The notes beneath the pieces are model-generated. The model searched no databases and was not told the origin of the DNA. It saw only the letters and a list, made by a program, of their open reading frames with translations. From Haliclystus octoradiatus (lineage: Eukaryota; Cnidaria; Staurozoa; Stauromedusae; Haliclystidae): a DNA stretch of 64,000 nucleotides. Positions 29,239 to 45,500 of the stretch are shown in pieces. The DNA lies in contig OU744450.1 of NCBI GenBank assembly GCA_916610825.1, forward strand, positions 20,762,814 to 20,826,813, read 5' to 3'. Position 1 is the first letter of the stretch. Each line of letters begins with the position of its first letter. The position numbers and the translations under genes are program-made.

Positions 29239-32200
29239 AAATATTGCAAATTTTCAGATATTCTTATTGAACCATTTTCCAATAACTAACTTGGAATCCT
29301 TTTAGTTTAAATAGACAGATCATCCTATAGACTTCATTTCAATCAAAATATTGCAATTCAGATATTCTTATTTAACCATTTTCCAATAAATGATTCGGAA
29401 TCCTTTTAGTATTCATAGACAGAGTATCTATAGACTTCATTTCAATCAAAATATTGCCATTCAGATATTCTTATTTAACCATTTTCCAATAACTAATTCG
29501 GAATCCTTTTAGTATTGATAGACAGAGTATCTATAGACTTCATTTCAATCAAAATATTGCCATTCAGATATTCTTATTTAACCATTTTCCAATACATGAT
29601 TCGAAATCCTTTTAGTATTGATAGACAGAGTATCTATAGACTTCATTTCAATCAAAATATTGCCATTCAGATATTCTTATTTAACCATTTTCCAAAAACT
29701 AATTCGGAATCCTTTCAGTATTGATAGACAGAGTATCTATAGACTTCATTTCAATCAAAATATTGCCATTTTCAGATATTCTTATTTAACCATTTTCCAA
29801 TAAATGATTCGGAATCCTTTTAGTATTGATAGACAAAGTATCTATAGACTTCATTTCAATCAAAATATTGCCATTCAGATATTCTTATTTAACCATTTTC
29901 CAATAACTAATTCGGAATCCTTTTAGTATTGATAGACAGAGTATCTATAGACTTCATTTCAATCAAAATATTGCCATTCAGATATTCTTATTTAACCATT
30001 TTCCAATACATGATTTGGAATCCTTTTAGTATTCATTGACAAAGTATCTATAGACTTCATTTCAATCAAAATATTGCCATTGAGATATTCTTATTTAACC
30101 ATTTTCCAATAAATGATTCGAAACCCTTTTAGTATTCATAGACAAAGTATCTATAGACTTCATTTCAATCAAAATATTGCCATTCAGATATTCTTATTTA
30201 ACCATTTTCCAATGAATGATTCGGAATCCTTTTAGTATTCATAGACAGAGTATCTATAGACTTCATTTCAATCAAAATATTGCCATTCAGATATTCTTAT
30301 TTAACCATATTCCAATAAATGATTCGGAATCCTTTTAGTATTCATAGACAAAGTATCTATAGACTTCATTTCAATCAAAATATTGCCATTCAGATATTCT
30401 TATTTAACCATTTTCCAATAACTAATTCGGAATCCTTTTAGTATTGATAGACAGAGTATCTATAGACTTCATTTCAATCAAAATATTGCCATTCAGATAT
30501 TCTTATTTAACCATTTTCCAATACATGATTCGGAATCCTTTTAGTATTGATAGACAGAGTATCTATAGACTTCATTTCAATCAAAATATTGCCATTCAGA
30601 TATTCTTATTTAACCATTTTCCAATACATGATTTGGAATCCTTTTAGTATTCATTGACAAAGTATCTATAGACTTCATTTCAATCAAAATATTGCCATTC
30701 AGATATTCTTATTTAACCATTTTCCAATAAATGATTCGGAACCCTTTTAGTATTCATAGACAAAGTATCTATAGACTTCATTTCAATCAAAATATTGCCA
30801 TTCAGATATTCTTATTTAACCATTTTCCAATGAATGATTCGGAATCCTTTTAGTATTCATAGACAGAGTATCTATAGACTTCATTTCAATCAAAATATTG
30901 CCATTCAGATATTCTTATTTAACCATTTTCCAATAAATGATTCGGAATCCTTTTAGTATTCATAGACAAAGTATCTATAGACTTCATTTCAATCAAAATA
31001 TTGCCATTCAGATATTCTTATTTAACCATTTTCCAATAAATGATTCGGAATCCTTGTAGTATTCATAGACAGAGTATCTATAGACTTCATTTCAATCAAA
31101 ATATTGCCATTCAGATATTCTTATTTAACCATTTTCCAATAACTAATTCGGAATCCTTTTAGTATTGATAGACAGAGTATCTATAGACTTCATTTCAATC
31201 AAAATATTGCCATTCAGATATTCTTATTTAGCCATTTTCCAATACATGATTTGGAATCCTTTTAGTATTCATTGACAAAGTATCTATAGACTTCATTTCA
31301 ATCAAAATATTGCCATTCAGATATTCTTATTTAACCATTTTCCAATAAATGATTCGGAACCCTTTTAGTATTCATAGACAAAGTATCTATAGACTTCATT
31401 TCAATCAAAATATTGCCATTCAGATATTCTTATTTAACCATTTTCCAATAACTAATTCGGAATCCTTTTAGTATTGATAGACAGAGTATCTATAGACTTC
31501 ATTTCAATCAAAATATTGCCATTCAGATATTCTTATTTAACCATTTTCCAATAAATGATTTGGAATCCTTTTAGTATTCATAGACAAAGTATCTATAAAC
31601 TTCATTTCAATCAAAATATTGCCATTCAGATATTCTTATTTAACCATTTTCCAATAACTAATTCGGAATCCTTTTAGTATTCATAGACAGAGTATCTATA
31701 GACTTCATTTCATTCAAAATATTGCCATTCAGATATTCTCATTTAACCATTTTCCAATAAATGATTCGGAACCCTTTTAGTATTCATAGACAAAGTATCT
31801 ATAGACTTCATTTCAATCAAAATATTGCCAGTCAGATATTCTTATTTAACCATTTTCCAATAAATGATTCGGAATGCTTTTAGTATTCATAGACAAAGTA
31901 TCTATAGACTTCATTTCAATCAAAATATTGCCATTCAGATATTCTTATTTAACCATTTTCCAATAAATGATTCGGAATCCTTGTAGTATTGATAGACAGA
32001 GTATCTATAGACTTCATTTCAATCAAAATATTGCCATTCAGATATTCTAATTTAACCATTTTCCAATACATGATTCGGAATCCTTTTAGTATTGATAGAC
32101 AGAGTATCTATAGACTTCATTTCAATCAAAATATTGCCATTCAGATATTCTAATTTAACCATTTTCCAATACATGATTCGGAATCCTTTTAGTATTGATA

Positions 32201-33539
32201 GACAGAGTATCTATAGACTTCACTTCAATCAAAATATTGCCATTCAGATATTCTTATTTAACCATTTTCCAAAAACTAATTCGGAATCCTTTCAGTATTG
32301 ATAGACAGAGTATCTATAGACTTCATTTCAATCAAAATATTGCCATTTTCAGATATTCTTATTTAACCATTTTCCAATAAATGATTCGGAATCCTTTTAG
32401 TATTGATAGACAAAGTATCTATAGACTTCATTTCAATCAAAATATTGCCATTCAGATATTCTTATTTAACCATTTTCCAATAAATGATTCGGAATCCTTG
32501 TAGTATTGATAGACAGAGTATCTATAGACTTCATTTCAATCAAAATATTGCCATTCAGATATTCTTATTTAACCATTTTCCAATAAATGATTCGGAATCC
32601 TTGTAGTATTCATAGACAAAGTATCTATAGACTTCATTTCAATCAAAATATTGCCATTCAGATATTCTTATTTAACCACTTTCCAATAAATGATTCGGAA
32701 TCCTTTTAGTATTCATAGACAAAGTATCTATAGACTTCATTTCAATCAAAATATTGCCATTCAGATATTCTTATTTAACCATTTTCCAATAAATGATTCG
32801 GAATCCTTGTAGTATTGATAGACAGAGTATCTATAGACTTCATTTCAATCAAAATATTGCCATTCAGAAATTCTTATTTAACCATTTTCCAATGAATGAT
32901 TCGGAACCCTTTTAGTATTCATAGACAAAGTATCTATAGACTTCATTTCAATCAAAATATTGCCATTCAGATATTCTTATTTAACCATTTTCCAATAAAT
33001 GATTCGGAATCCTTTTAGTATTCATAGACAAAGTATCTATAGACTTCATTTCAATCAAAATATTGCCATTCAGATATTCTTATTTAACCATTTTCCAATA
33101 AATGATTCGGAATCCTTTTAGTATTCATAGACAGAGTATCTATAGACTTCATTTCAATCAAAATATTGCAATTCAGATATTCTTATTTAACCATTTTCCA
33201 ATAAATGATTCGGAATCCTTTTAGTATTGATAGACAAAGTATCTATAGACTTCATTTCAATCAAAATATTGCCATTCAGATATTCTTATTTAACCACTTT
33301 CCAATAACTAATTCGGAATCCTTTCAGTATTGATAGACAGAGTATCTATAGACTTCATCTCAATCAAAACATTGCCATTTTCAGATATTCTTATTTAACC
33401 ATTTTCCAATAAATGATTCGGAATCCTTTTAGTATTGATAGACAAAGTATCTATAGACTTCATTTCAATCAAAATATTGCCATTCAGATATTCTTATTTA
33501 ACCATTTTCCAATAACTAATTCGGAATCCTTTTACTATT

Positions 33540-36500
33540 GCTAGACAGAGTATCTATAGACTTCATTTCAATCAAAATATTGCCATTCAGATATTCTTAT
33601 TTAACCATTTTCCAATAACTAATTCGGAATCCTTTTACTATTGATAGACAGAGTATCTATAGACTTCACTTCAATCAAAATATTGCCATTCAGATATTCT
33701 TATTTAACCATTTTCCAATAACTAATTCGGAATCCTTTTAGTATTGATAGACAGAGTATCTATAGACTTCATTTCAATCAAAATATTGCCATTCAGATAT
33801 TCTTATTTAACCATTTTCCAATAACTAATTCGGAATCCTTTTACTATTGATAGACAGAGTATCTATAGACTTCATTTCAATCAAAATATTGACATTCAGA
33901 TATTTTTATTTAACCATTTTCCAATAAATGATTTGGAATCCTTTTAGTATTCATTGACAAAGTATCTATAGACTTCATTTCAATCAAAATATTGCCATTT
34001 AGATATTCTTATTTAACCATTTTCCAATAAATGATTCGGAACCCTTTTAGTATTCATAGACAAAGTATCTATAGACTTCATTTCAATCAAAATATTGCCA
34101 TTCAGATATTCTTATTTAACCATTTTCCAATAACTAATTCGGAATCCCTTTAGTATTGATAGACAGAGTATCTATAGACTTCATTTCAATCAAAATATTG
34201 CCATTCAGATATTCTTATTTAACCATTTTCCAATAACTAATTCGGAATCCTTTTAGTATTCATAGACAGAGTATCTATAGACTTCATTTCATTCAAAATA
34301 TTGCCAATCAGATATTCTTATTTAACCATTTTCCAATAAATGATTCGGAACCCTTTTAGTATTCATAGACAAAGTATCTATAGACTTCATTTCAATCAAA
34401 ATATTGCCAGTCAGATATTCTTATTTAAATATTTTCCAATAAATGATTCGGAATCCTTTTAGTATTCATAGACAAAGTATCTATAGACTTCATCTCAATC
34501 AAAATATTGCCATTCAGATATTCTTATTTAACCATTTTCCAATAAATGATTCGGAATCCTTGTAGTATTCATAGACAAAGTATCTATAGACTTCATCTCA
34601 ATCAAAATATTGCCATTCAGATATTCTTATTTAACCATTTTCCAATAAATGATTCGGAATCCTTTTAGTATTCATAGACAAAGTATCTATAGACTTCATC
34701 TCAATCAAAATATTGCCATTCAGATATTCTTATTTAACCATTTTCCAATAAATGATTCGGAATCCTTGTAGTATTCATAGACAAAGTATCTATAGACTTC
34801 ATCTCAATCAAAATATTGCCATTCAGATATTCTTATTTAAATATTTTCCAATAAATGATTCGGAATCCTTTTAGTATTCATAGACAAAGTATCTATAGAC
34901 TTCATCTCAATCAAAATATTGCCATTCAGATATTCTTATTTAACCATTTTCCAATAACTAATTCGGAATCCTTTCAGTATTGATAGACAGAGTATCTATA
35001 GACTTCATTTCAATCAAAATATTGCCATTCAGATATTTTTATTTAACCATTTTCCAATAACTAATTCGGAATCCTTTCAGTATTGATAGACAGAGTATCT
35101 ATAGACTTCATTTCAATCAAAATATTGCCATTCAGATATTTTTATTTAACCATTTTCCAATAACTAATTCGGAATCCTTTCAGTATTGATAGACAGAGTA
35201 TCTATAGACTTCATTTCAATCAAAATATTGCCATTTTCAGATATTCTTATTTAACCATTTTCCAAAAACTAATTCGGAATCCTTTTAGTATTGATAGACA
35301 GAGTATCTATAGACTTCATTTCAATCAAAATATTGCCATTCAGATATTCTTATTTAACCATTTTCCAATAACTAATTCGGAATCCTTTTACTATTGATAG
35401 ACAGAGTATCTATAGACTTCATTTCAATCAAAATATTGACATTCAGATATTCTTATTTAACCATTTTCCAATAAATGATTTGGAATCCTTTTAGTATTCA
35501 TTGACAAAGTATCTATAGACTTCATTTCAATCAAAATATTGCCATTCAGATATTCTTATTTAACCATTTTCCAATAAATGATTCGGAACCCTTTTAGTAT
35601 TCATAGACAAAGTATCTATAGACTTCATTTCAATCAAAATATTGCCATTCAGATATTCTTATTTAACCATTTTCCAATAACTAATTCGGAATCCCTTTAG
35701 TATTGATAGACAGAGTATCTATAGACTTCATTTCAATCAAAATATTGCCATTCAGATATTCTTATTTAACCATTTTCCAATAAATGATTCGGAATCCTTT
35801 TAGTATTCATAGACAAAGTATCTATAGACTTCATTTCAATCAAAATATTGCCATTCAGATATTCTTATTTAACCATTTTCCAATAACTAATTCGGAATTC
35901 TTTTAGTATTCATAGACAGAGTATCTATAGACTTCATTTCATTCAAAATATTGCCATTCAGAAATTCTTATTTAACCATTTTCCAATAAATGATTCGGAA
36001 CCCTTTTAGTATTCATAGACAAAGTATCTATAGACTTCATTTCAATCAAAATATTGCCAGTCAGATATTCTTATTTAAATATTTTCCAATAAATGATTCG
36101 TAATCCTTTTAGTATTCATAGACAAAGTATTTATAGACTTCATTTCAATCAAAATATTGCCATTCAGATATTCTTATTTAACCATTTTCCAATAAATGAT
36201 TCGGAATCCTTGTAGTATTCATAGACAGAGTATCTATAGACTTCATTTCAATCAAAATATTGCCATTCAGATATTCTTATTTAACCATTTTCCAATGAAT
36301 GATTCGGAACCCTTTTAGTATTCATAGACAAAGTATCTATAGACTGCATTTCAATCAAAATATTGCCATTCAGATATTCTTATTTAACCGATTTCCAATA
36401 AATGATTCGGAATCCTTTTAGTATTCATAGACAAAGTATCTATAGACTTCATTTCAATCAAAATATTGCCATTCAGATATTCTTATTTAACCATTTTCCA

Positions 36501-39500
36501 ATAACTAATTCGGAATCCTTTTAGTATTGATAGACAGAGTATCTATAGACTTCATTTCAATCAAAATATTGCCATTCAGATATTCTTATTTAACCATTTT
36601 CCAATAAATGATTCGGAATCCTTTTAGTATTCATAGACAAAGTATCTATAGACTTCATTTCAATCAAAATATTGCCATTCAGATATTCTTATTTAACCAT
36701 TTTCCAATAAATGATTCGGAATCCTTTTAGTATTCATAGACAGAGTATCTATAGACTTCATTTCAATCAAAATATTGCCATTCAGATATTCTTATTTAAC
36801 CATTTTCCAATAAATGATTCGGAATCCTTTTAGTATTCATAGACAGAGTATCTATAGACTTCATTTCAATCAAAATATTGCAATTCAGAAATTCTTATTT
36901 AACCATTTTCCAATGAATGATTCGGAACCCTTTTAGTATTCATAGACAAAGTATCTATAGACTTCATTTCAATCAAAATATTGCCATTCAGATATTCTTA
37001 TTTAACCATTTTCCAATAAATGATTCGGAATCCTTTTAGTATTCATAGACAAAGTATCTATAGACTTCATTTCAATCAAAATATTGCCATTCAGATATTC
37101 TTATTTAACCATTTTCCAATAAATGATTCGGAATCCTTTTAGTATTCATAGACAGAGTATCTATAGACTTCATTTCAATCAAAATATTGCAATTCAGATA
37201 TTCTTATTTAACCATTTTCCAATAAATGATTCGGAATCCTTTTAGTATTGATAGACAAAGTATCTATAGACTTCATTTCAATCAAAATATTGCCATTCAG
37301 ATATTCTTATTTAACCACTTTCCAATAACTAATTCGGAATCCTTTCAGTATTGATAGACAGAGTATCTATAGACTTCATCTCAATCAAAACATTGCCATT
37401 TTCAGATATTCTTATTTAACCATTTTCCAATAAATGATTCGGAATCCTTTTAGTATTGATAGACAAAGTATCTATAGACTTCATTTCAATCAAAATATTG
37501 CCATTCAGATATTCTTATTTAACCATTTTCCAATAACTAATTCGGAATCCTTTTACTATTGCTAGACAGAGTATCTATAGACTTCATTTCAATCAAAATA
37601 TTGCCATTCAGATATTCTTATTTAACCATTTTCCAATAACTAATTCGGAATCCTTTTACTATTGATAGACAGAGTATCTATAGACTTCACTTCAATCAAA
37701 ATATTGCCATTCAGATATTCTTATTTAACCATTTTCCAATAACTAATTCGGAATCCTTTTAGTATTGATAGACAGAGTATCTATAGACTTCATTTCAATC
37801 AAAATATTGCCATTCAGATATTCTTATTTAACCATTTTCCAATAACTAATTCGGAATCCTTTTACTATTGATAGACAGAGTATCTATAGACTTCATTTCA
37901 ATCAAAATATTGACATTCAGATATTTTTATTTAACCATTTTCCAATAAATGATTTGGAATCCTTTTAGTATTCATTGACAAAGTATCTATAGACTTCATT
38001 TCAATCAAAATATTGCCATTTAGATATTCTTATTTAACCATTTTCCAATAAATGATTCGGAACCCTTTTAGTATTCATAGACAAAGTATCTATAGACTTC
38101 ATTTCAATCAAAATATTGCCATTCAGATATTCTTATTTAACCATTTTCCAATAACTAATTCGGAATCCCTTTAGTATTGATAGACAGAGTATCTATAGAC
38201 TTCATTTCAATCAAAATATTGCCATTCAGATATTCTTATTTAACCATTTTCCAATAACTAATTCGGAATCCTTTTAGTATTCATAGACAGAGTATCTATA
38301 GACTTCATTTCATTCAAAATATTGCCAATCAGATATTCTTATTTAACCATTTTCCAATAAATGATTCGGAACCCTTTTAGTATTCATAGACAAAGTATCT
38401 ATAGACTTCATTTCAATCAAAATATTGCCAGTCAGATATTCTTATTTAAATATTTTCCAATAAATGATTCGGAATCCTTTTAGTATTCATAGACAAAGTA
38501 TCTATAGACTTCATCTCAATCAAAATATTGCCATTCAGATATTCTTATTTAACCATTTTCCAATAAATGATTCGGAATCCTTGTAGTATTCATAGACAAA
38601 GTATCTATAGACTTCATCTCAATCAAAATATTGCCATTCAGATATTCTTATTTAACCATTTTCCAATAAATGATTCGGAATCCTTTTAGTATTCATAGAC
38701 AAAGTATCTATAGACTTCATCTCAATCAAAATATTGCCATTCAGATATTCTTATTTAACCATTTTCCAATAAATGATTCGGAATCCTTGTAGTATTCATA
38801 GACAAAGTATCTATAGACTTCATCTCAATCAAAATATTGCCATTCAGATATTCTTATTTAACCATTTTCCAATAAATGATTCGGAATCCTTTTAGTATTC
38901 ATAGACAAAGTATCTATAGACTTCATCTCAATCAAAATATTGCCATTCAGATATTCTTATTTAACCATTTTCCAATAACTAATTCGGAATCCTTTCAGTA
39001 TTGATAGACAGAGTATCTATAGACTTCATTTCAATCAAAATATTGCCATTCAGATATTTTTATTTAACCATTTTCCAATAACTAATTCGGAATCCTTTCA
39101 GTATTGATAGACAGAGTATCTATAGACTTCATTTCAATCAAAATATTGCCATTCAGATATTTTTATTTAACCATTTTCCAATAACTAATTCGGAATCCTT
39201 TCAGTATTGATAGACAGAGTATCTATAGACTTCATTTCAATCAAAATATTGCCATTTTCAGATATTCTTATTTAACCATTTTCCAAAAACTAATTCGGAA
39301 TCCTTTTAGTATTGATAGACAGAGTATCTATAGACTTCATTTCAATCAAAATATTGCCATTCAGATATTCTTATTTAACCATTTTCCAATAACTAATTCG
39401 GAATCCTTTTACTATTGATAGACAGAGTATCTATAGACTTCATTTCAATCAAAATATTGACATTCAGATATTCTTATTTAACCATTTTCCAATAAATGAT

Positions 39501-42500
39501 TTGGAATCCTTTTAGTATTCATTGACAAAGTATCTATAGACTTCATTTCAATCAAAATATTGCCATTCAGATATTCTTATTTAACCATTTTCCAATAAAT
39601 GATTCGGAACCCTTTTAGTATTCATAGACAAAGTATCTATAGACTTCATTTCAATCAAAATATTGCCATTCAGATATTCTTATTTAACCATTTTCCAATA
39701 ACTAATTCGGAATCCTTTCAGTATTGATAGACAGAGTATCTATAGACTTCATTTCAATCAAAATATTGCCATTCAGATATTCTTATTTAACCATTTTCCA
39801 ATAAATGATTCGGAATCCTTTTAGTATTCATAGACAAAGTATCTATAGACTTCATTTCAATCAAAATATTGCCATTCAGATATTCTTATTTAACCATTTT
39901 CCAATAACTAATTCGGAATTCTTTTAGTATTCATAGACAGAGTATCTATAGACTTCATTTCATTCAAAATATTGCCATTCAGAAATTCTTATTTAACCAT
40001 TTTCCAATAAATGATTCGGAACCCTTTTAGTATTCATAGACAAAGTATCTATAGACTTCATTTCAATCAAAATATTGCCAGTCAGATATTCTTATTTAAA
40101 TATTTTCCAATAAATGATTCGTAATCCTTTTAGTATTCATAGACAAAGTATTTATAGACTTCATTTCAATCAAAATATTGCCATTCAGATATTCTTATTT
40201 AACCATTTTCCAATAAATGATTCGGAATCCTTGTAGTATTCATAGACAGAGTATCTATAGACTTCATTTCAATCAAAATATTGCCATTCAGATATTCTTA
40301 TTTAACCATTTTCCAATGAATGATTCGGAACCCTTTTAGTATTCATAGACAAAGTATCTATAGACTGCATTTCAATCAAAATATTGCCATTCAGATATTC
40401 TTATTTAACCGATTTCCAATAAATGATTCGGAATCCTTTTAGTATTCATAGACAAAGTATCTATAGACTTCATTTCAATCAAAATATTGCCATTCAGATA
40501 TTCTTATTTAACCATTTTCCAATAACTAATTCGGAATCCTTTTAGTATTGATAGACAGAGTATCTATAGACTTCATTTCAATCAAAATATTGCCATTCAG
40601 ATATTCTTATTTAACCATTTTCCAATAAATGATTCGGAATCCTTTTAGTATTCATAGACAGAGTATCTATAGACTTCATTTCAATCAAAATATTGCCATT
40701 CAGATATTCTTATTTAACCATTTTCCAATAAATGATTCGGAATCCTTTTAGTATTCATAGACAAAGTATCTATAGACTTCATTTCAATCAAAATATTGCC
40801 ATTCAGATATTCTTATTTAACCATTTTCCAATAAATGATTCGGAATCCTTTTAGTATTCATAGACAGAGTATCTATAGACTTCATTTCAATCAAAATATT
40901 GCAATTCAGATATTCTTATTTAACCATTTTCCAATAAATGATTCGGAATCCTTTTAGTATTCATAGACAGAGTATCTATAGACTTCATTTCATTCAAAAT
41001 ATTGCAATTCAGATATTCTTATTTAACCATTTTCCAATAAATGATTCGGAATCCTTTTAGTATTCATAGACAAAGTATCTATAGACTTCATTTCAATCAA
41101 AATATTGCCATTCAGATATTCTTATTTAACCATTTTCCAATAAATGATTTGGAATCCTTTTAGTATTCATAGACAGAGTATCTATAGACTGCATTTCAAT
41201 GAAAATATTGCCATTCAGATATTCTTATTTAACCATTTTCCAATAAATGATTCGGAATCCTTTTAGTATTCATAGACAGAGTATCTATAGACTTCATTTC
41301 AATCAAAATATTGCAATTCAGATATTCTTATTTAACCATTTTCCAATAAATGATTCGGAATCCTTTTAGTATTCATAGACAAAGTATCTATAGACTTCAT
41401 TTCAATCAAAATATTGCCATTCAGATATTCTTATTTAACCATTTTCCAAAAACTAATTCGGAATCGTTTCAGTATTGATAGACAGACTATCTATAGACTT
41501 CATTTCAATCAAAATATTGCCATTTTCAGATATTCTTATTTAACCATTTTCCAATAAATGATTCGGAATCCTTTTAGTATTGATAGACAAAGTATCTATA
41601 GACTTCATTTCAATCAAAATATTGCCATTCAGATATTCTTATTTAACCATTTTCCAATAACTAATTCGGAATCCTTTTACTATTGATAGACAGAGTATCT
41701 ATAGACTTCATTTCAATCAAAATATTGCCATTCAGATATTCTTATTTAACCATTTTCCAATACATGATTCGGAATCCTTTTAGTATTGATAGACAGAGTA
41801 TCTATAGACTTCATTTCAATCAAAATATTGCCATTCAGATATTCTTATTTAACCATTTTCCAATACATGATTTGGAATCCTTTTAGTATTCATTGACAAA
41901 GTATCTATAGACTTCATTTCAATCAAAATATTGCCATTCAGATATTCTTATTTAACCATTTTCCAATAAATGATTCGGAACCCTTTTAGTATTCATAGAC
42001 AAAGTATCTATAGACTTCATTTCAATCAAAATATTGCCATTCAGATATTCTTATTTAACCATTTTCCAATGAATGATTCGGAATCCTTTTAGTATTCATA
42101 GACAGAGTATCTATAGACTTCATTTCAATCAAAATATTGCCATTCAGATATTCTTATTTAACCATTTTCCAATAAATGATTCGGAATCCTTTTAGTATTC
42201 ATAGACAAAGTATCTATAGACTTCATTTCAATCAAAATATTGCCATTCAGATATTCTTATTTAACCATTTTCCAATAAATGATTCGGAATCCTTGTAGTA
42301 TTCATAGACAGAGTATCTATAGACTTCATTTCAATCAAAATATTGCCATTCAGATATTCTTATTTAACCATTTTCCAATAACTAATTCGGAATCCTTTTA
42401 GTATTGATAGACAGAGTATCTATAGACTTCATTTCAATCAAAATATTGCCATTCAGATATTCTTATTTAGCCATTTTCCAATACATGATTTGGAATCCTT

Positions 42501-45500
42501 TTAGTATTCATTGACAAAGTATCTATAGACTTCATTTCAATCAAAATATTGCCATTCAGATATTCTTATTTAACCATTTTCCAATAAATGATTCGGAACC
42601 CTTTTAGTATTCATAGACAAAGTATCTATAGACTTCATTTCAATCAAAATATTGCCATTCAGATATTCTTATTTAACCATTTTCCAATAACTAATTCGGA
42701 ATCCTTTTAGTATTGATAGACAGAGTATCTATAGACTTCATTTCAATCAAAATATTGCCATTCAGATATTCTTATTTAACCATTTTCCAATAAATGATTT
42801 GGAATCCTTTTAGTATTCATAGACAAAGTATCTATAAACTTCATTTCAATCAAAATATTGCCATTCAGATATTCTTATTTAACCATTTTCCAATAACTAA
42901 TTCGGAATCCTTTTAGTATTCATAGACAGAGTATCTATAGACTTCATTTCATTCAAAATATTGCCATTCAGATATTCTCATTTAACCATTTTCCAATAAA
43001 TGATTCGGAACCCTTTTAGTATTCATAGACAAAGTATCTATAGACTTCATTTCAATCAAAATATTGCCAGTCAGATATTCTTATTTAACCATTTTCCAAT
43101 AAATGATTCGGAATGCTTTTAGTATTCATAGACAAAGTATCTATAGACTTCATTTCAATCAAAATATTGCCATTCAGATATTCTTATTTAACCATTTTCC
43201 AATAAATGATTCGGAATCCTTGTAGTATTGATAGACAGAGTATCTATAGACTTCATTTCAATCAAAATATTGCCATTCAGATATTCTAATTTAACCATTT
43301 TCCAATACATGATTCGGAATCCTTTTAGTATTGATAGACAGAGTATCTATAGACTTCATTTCAATCAAAATATTGCCATTCAGATATTCTAATTTAACCA
43401 TTTTCCAATACATGATTCGGAATCCTTTTAGTATTGATAGACAGAGTATCTATAGACTTCACTTCAATCAAAATATTGCCATTCAGATATTCTTATTTAA
43501 CCATTTTCCAATAAATGATTCGGAATCCTTTTAGTATTGATAGACAAAGTATCTATAGACTTCATTTCAATCAAAATATTGCCATTCAGATATTCTTATT
43601 TAACCATTTTCCAAAAACTAATTCGGAATCCTTTCAGTATTGATAGACAGAGTATCTATAGACTTCATTTCAATCAAAATATTGCCATTCAGATATTCTT
43701 ATTTAACCATTTTCCAATAAATGATTCGGAATCCTTTTAGTATTGATAGACAAAGTATCTATAGACTTCATTTCAATCAAAATATTGCCATTCAGATATT
43801 TTTATTTAACCATTTTCCAATAACTAATTCGGAATCCTTTCAGTATTGATAGACAGAGTATCTATAGACTTCATTTCAATCAAAATATTGCCATTCAGAT
43901 ATTCTTATTTAACCATTTTCCAAAAACTAATTCGGAATCCTTTCAGTATTGATAGACAGAGTATCTATAGACTTCATTTCAATCAAAATATTGCCATTTT
44001 CAGATATTCTTATTTAACCATTTTCCAATAAATGATTCGGAATCCTTTTAGTATTGATAGACAAAGTATCTATAGACTTCATTTCAATCAAAATATTGCC
44101 ATTCAGATATTCTTATTTAACCATTTTCCAATAAATGATTCGGAATCCTTGTAGTATTGATAGACAGAGTATCTATAGACTTCATTTCAATCAAAATATT
44201 GCCATTCAGATATTCTTATTTAACCATTTTCCAATAAATGATTCGGAATCCTTGTAGTATTCATAGACAAAGTATCTATAGACTTCATTTCAATCAAAAT
44301 ATTGCCATTCAGATATTCTTATTTAACCACTTTCCAATAAATGATTCGGAATCCTTTTAGTATTCATAGACAAAGTATCTATAGACTTCATTTCAATCAA
44401 AATATTGCCATTCAGATATTCTTATTTAACCATTTTCCAATAAATGATTCGGAATCCTTGTAGTATTGATAGACAGAGTATCTATAGACTTCATTTCAAT
44501 CAAAATATTGCCATTCAGAAATTCTTATTTAACCATTTTCCAATGAATGATTCGGAACCCTTTTAGTATTCATAGACAAAGTATCTATAGACTTCATTTC
44601 AATCAAAATATTGCCATTCAGATATTCTTATTTAACCATTTTCCAATAAATGATTCGGAATCCTTTTAGTATTCATAGACAAAGTATCTATAGACTTCAT
44701 TTCAATCAAAATATTGCCATTCAGATATTCTTATTTAACCATTTTCCAATAAATGATTCGGAATCCTTTTAGTATTCATAGACAGAGTATCTATAGACTT
44801 CATTTCAATCAAAATATTGCAATTCAGATATTCTTATTTAACCATTTTCCAATAAATGATTCGGAATCCTTTTAGTATTGATAGACAAAGTATCTATAGA
44901 CTTCATTTCAATCAAAATATTGCCATTCAGATATTCTTATTTAACCACTTTCCAATAACTAATTCGGAATCCTTTCAGTATTGATAGACAGAGTATCTAT
45001 AGACTTCATCTCAATCAAAACATTGCCATTTTCAGATATTCTTATTTAACCATTTTCCAATAAATGATTCGGAATCCTTTTAGTATTGATAGACAAAGTA
45101 TCTATAGACTTCATTTCAATCAAAATATTGCCATTCAGATATTCTTATTTAACCATTTTCCAATAACTAATTCGGAATCCTTTTACTATTGCTAGACAGA
45201 GTATCTATAGACTTCATTTCAATCAAAATATTGCCATTCAGATATTCTTATTTAACCATTTTCCAATAACTAATTCGGAATCCTTTTACTATTGATAGAC
45301 AGAGTATCTATAGACTTCACTTCAATCAAAATATTGCCATTCAGATATTCTTATTTAACCATTTTCCAATAACTAATTCGGAATCCTTTTAGTATTGATA
45401 GACAGAGTATCTATAGACTTCATTTCAATCAAAATATTGCCATTCAGATATTCTTATTTAACCATTTTCCAATAACTAATTCGGAATCCTTTTACTATTG

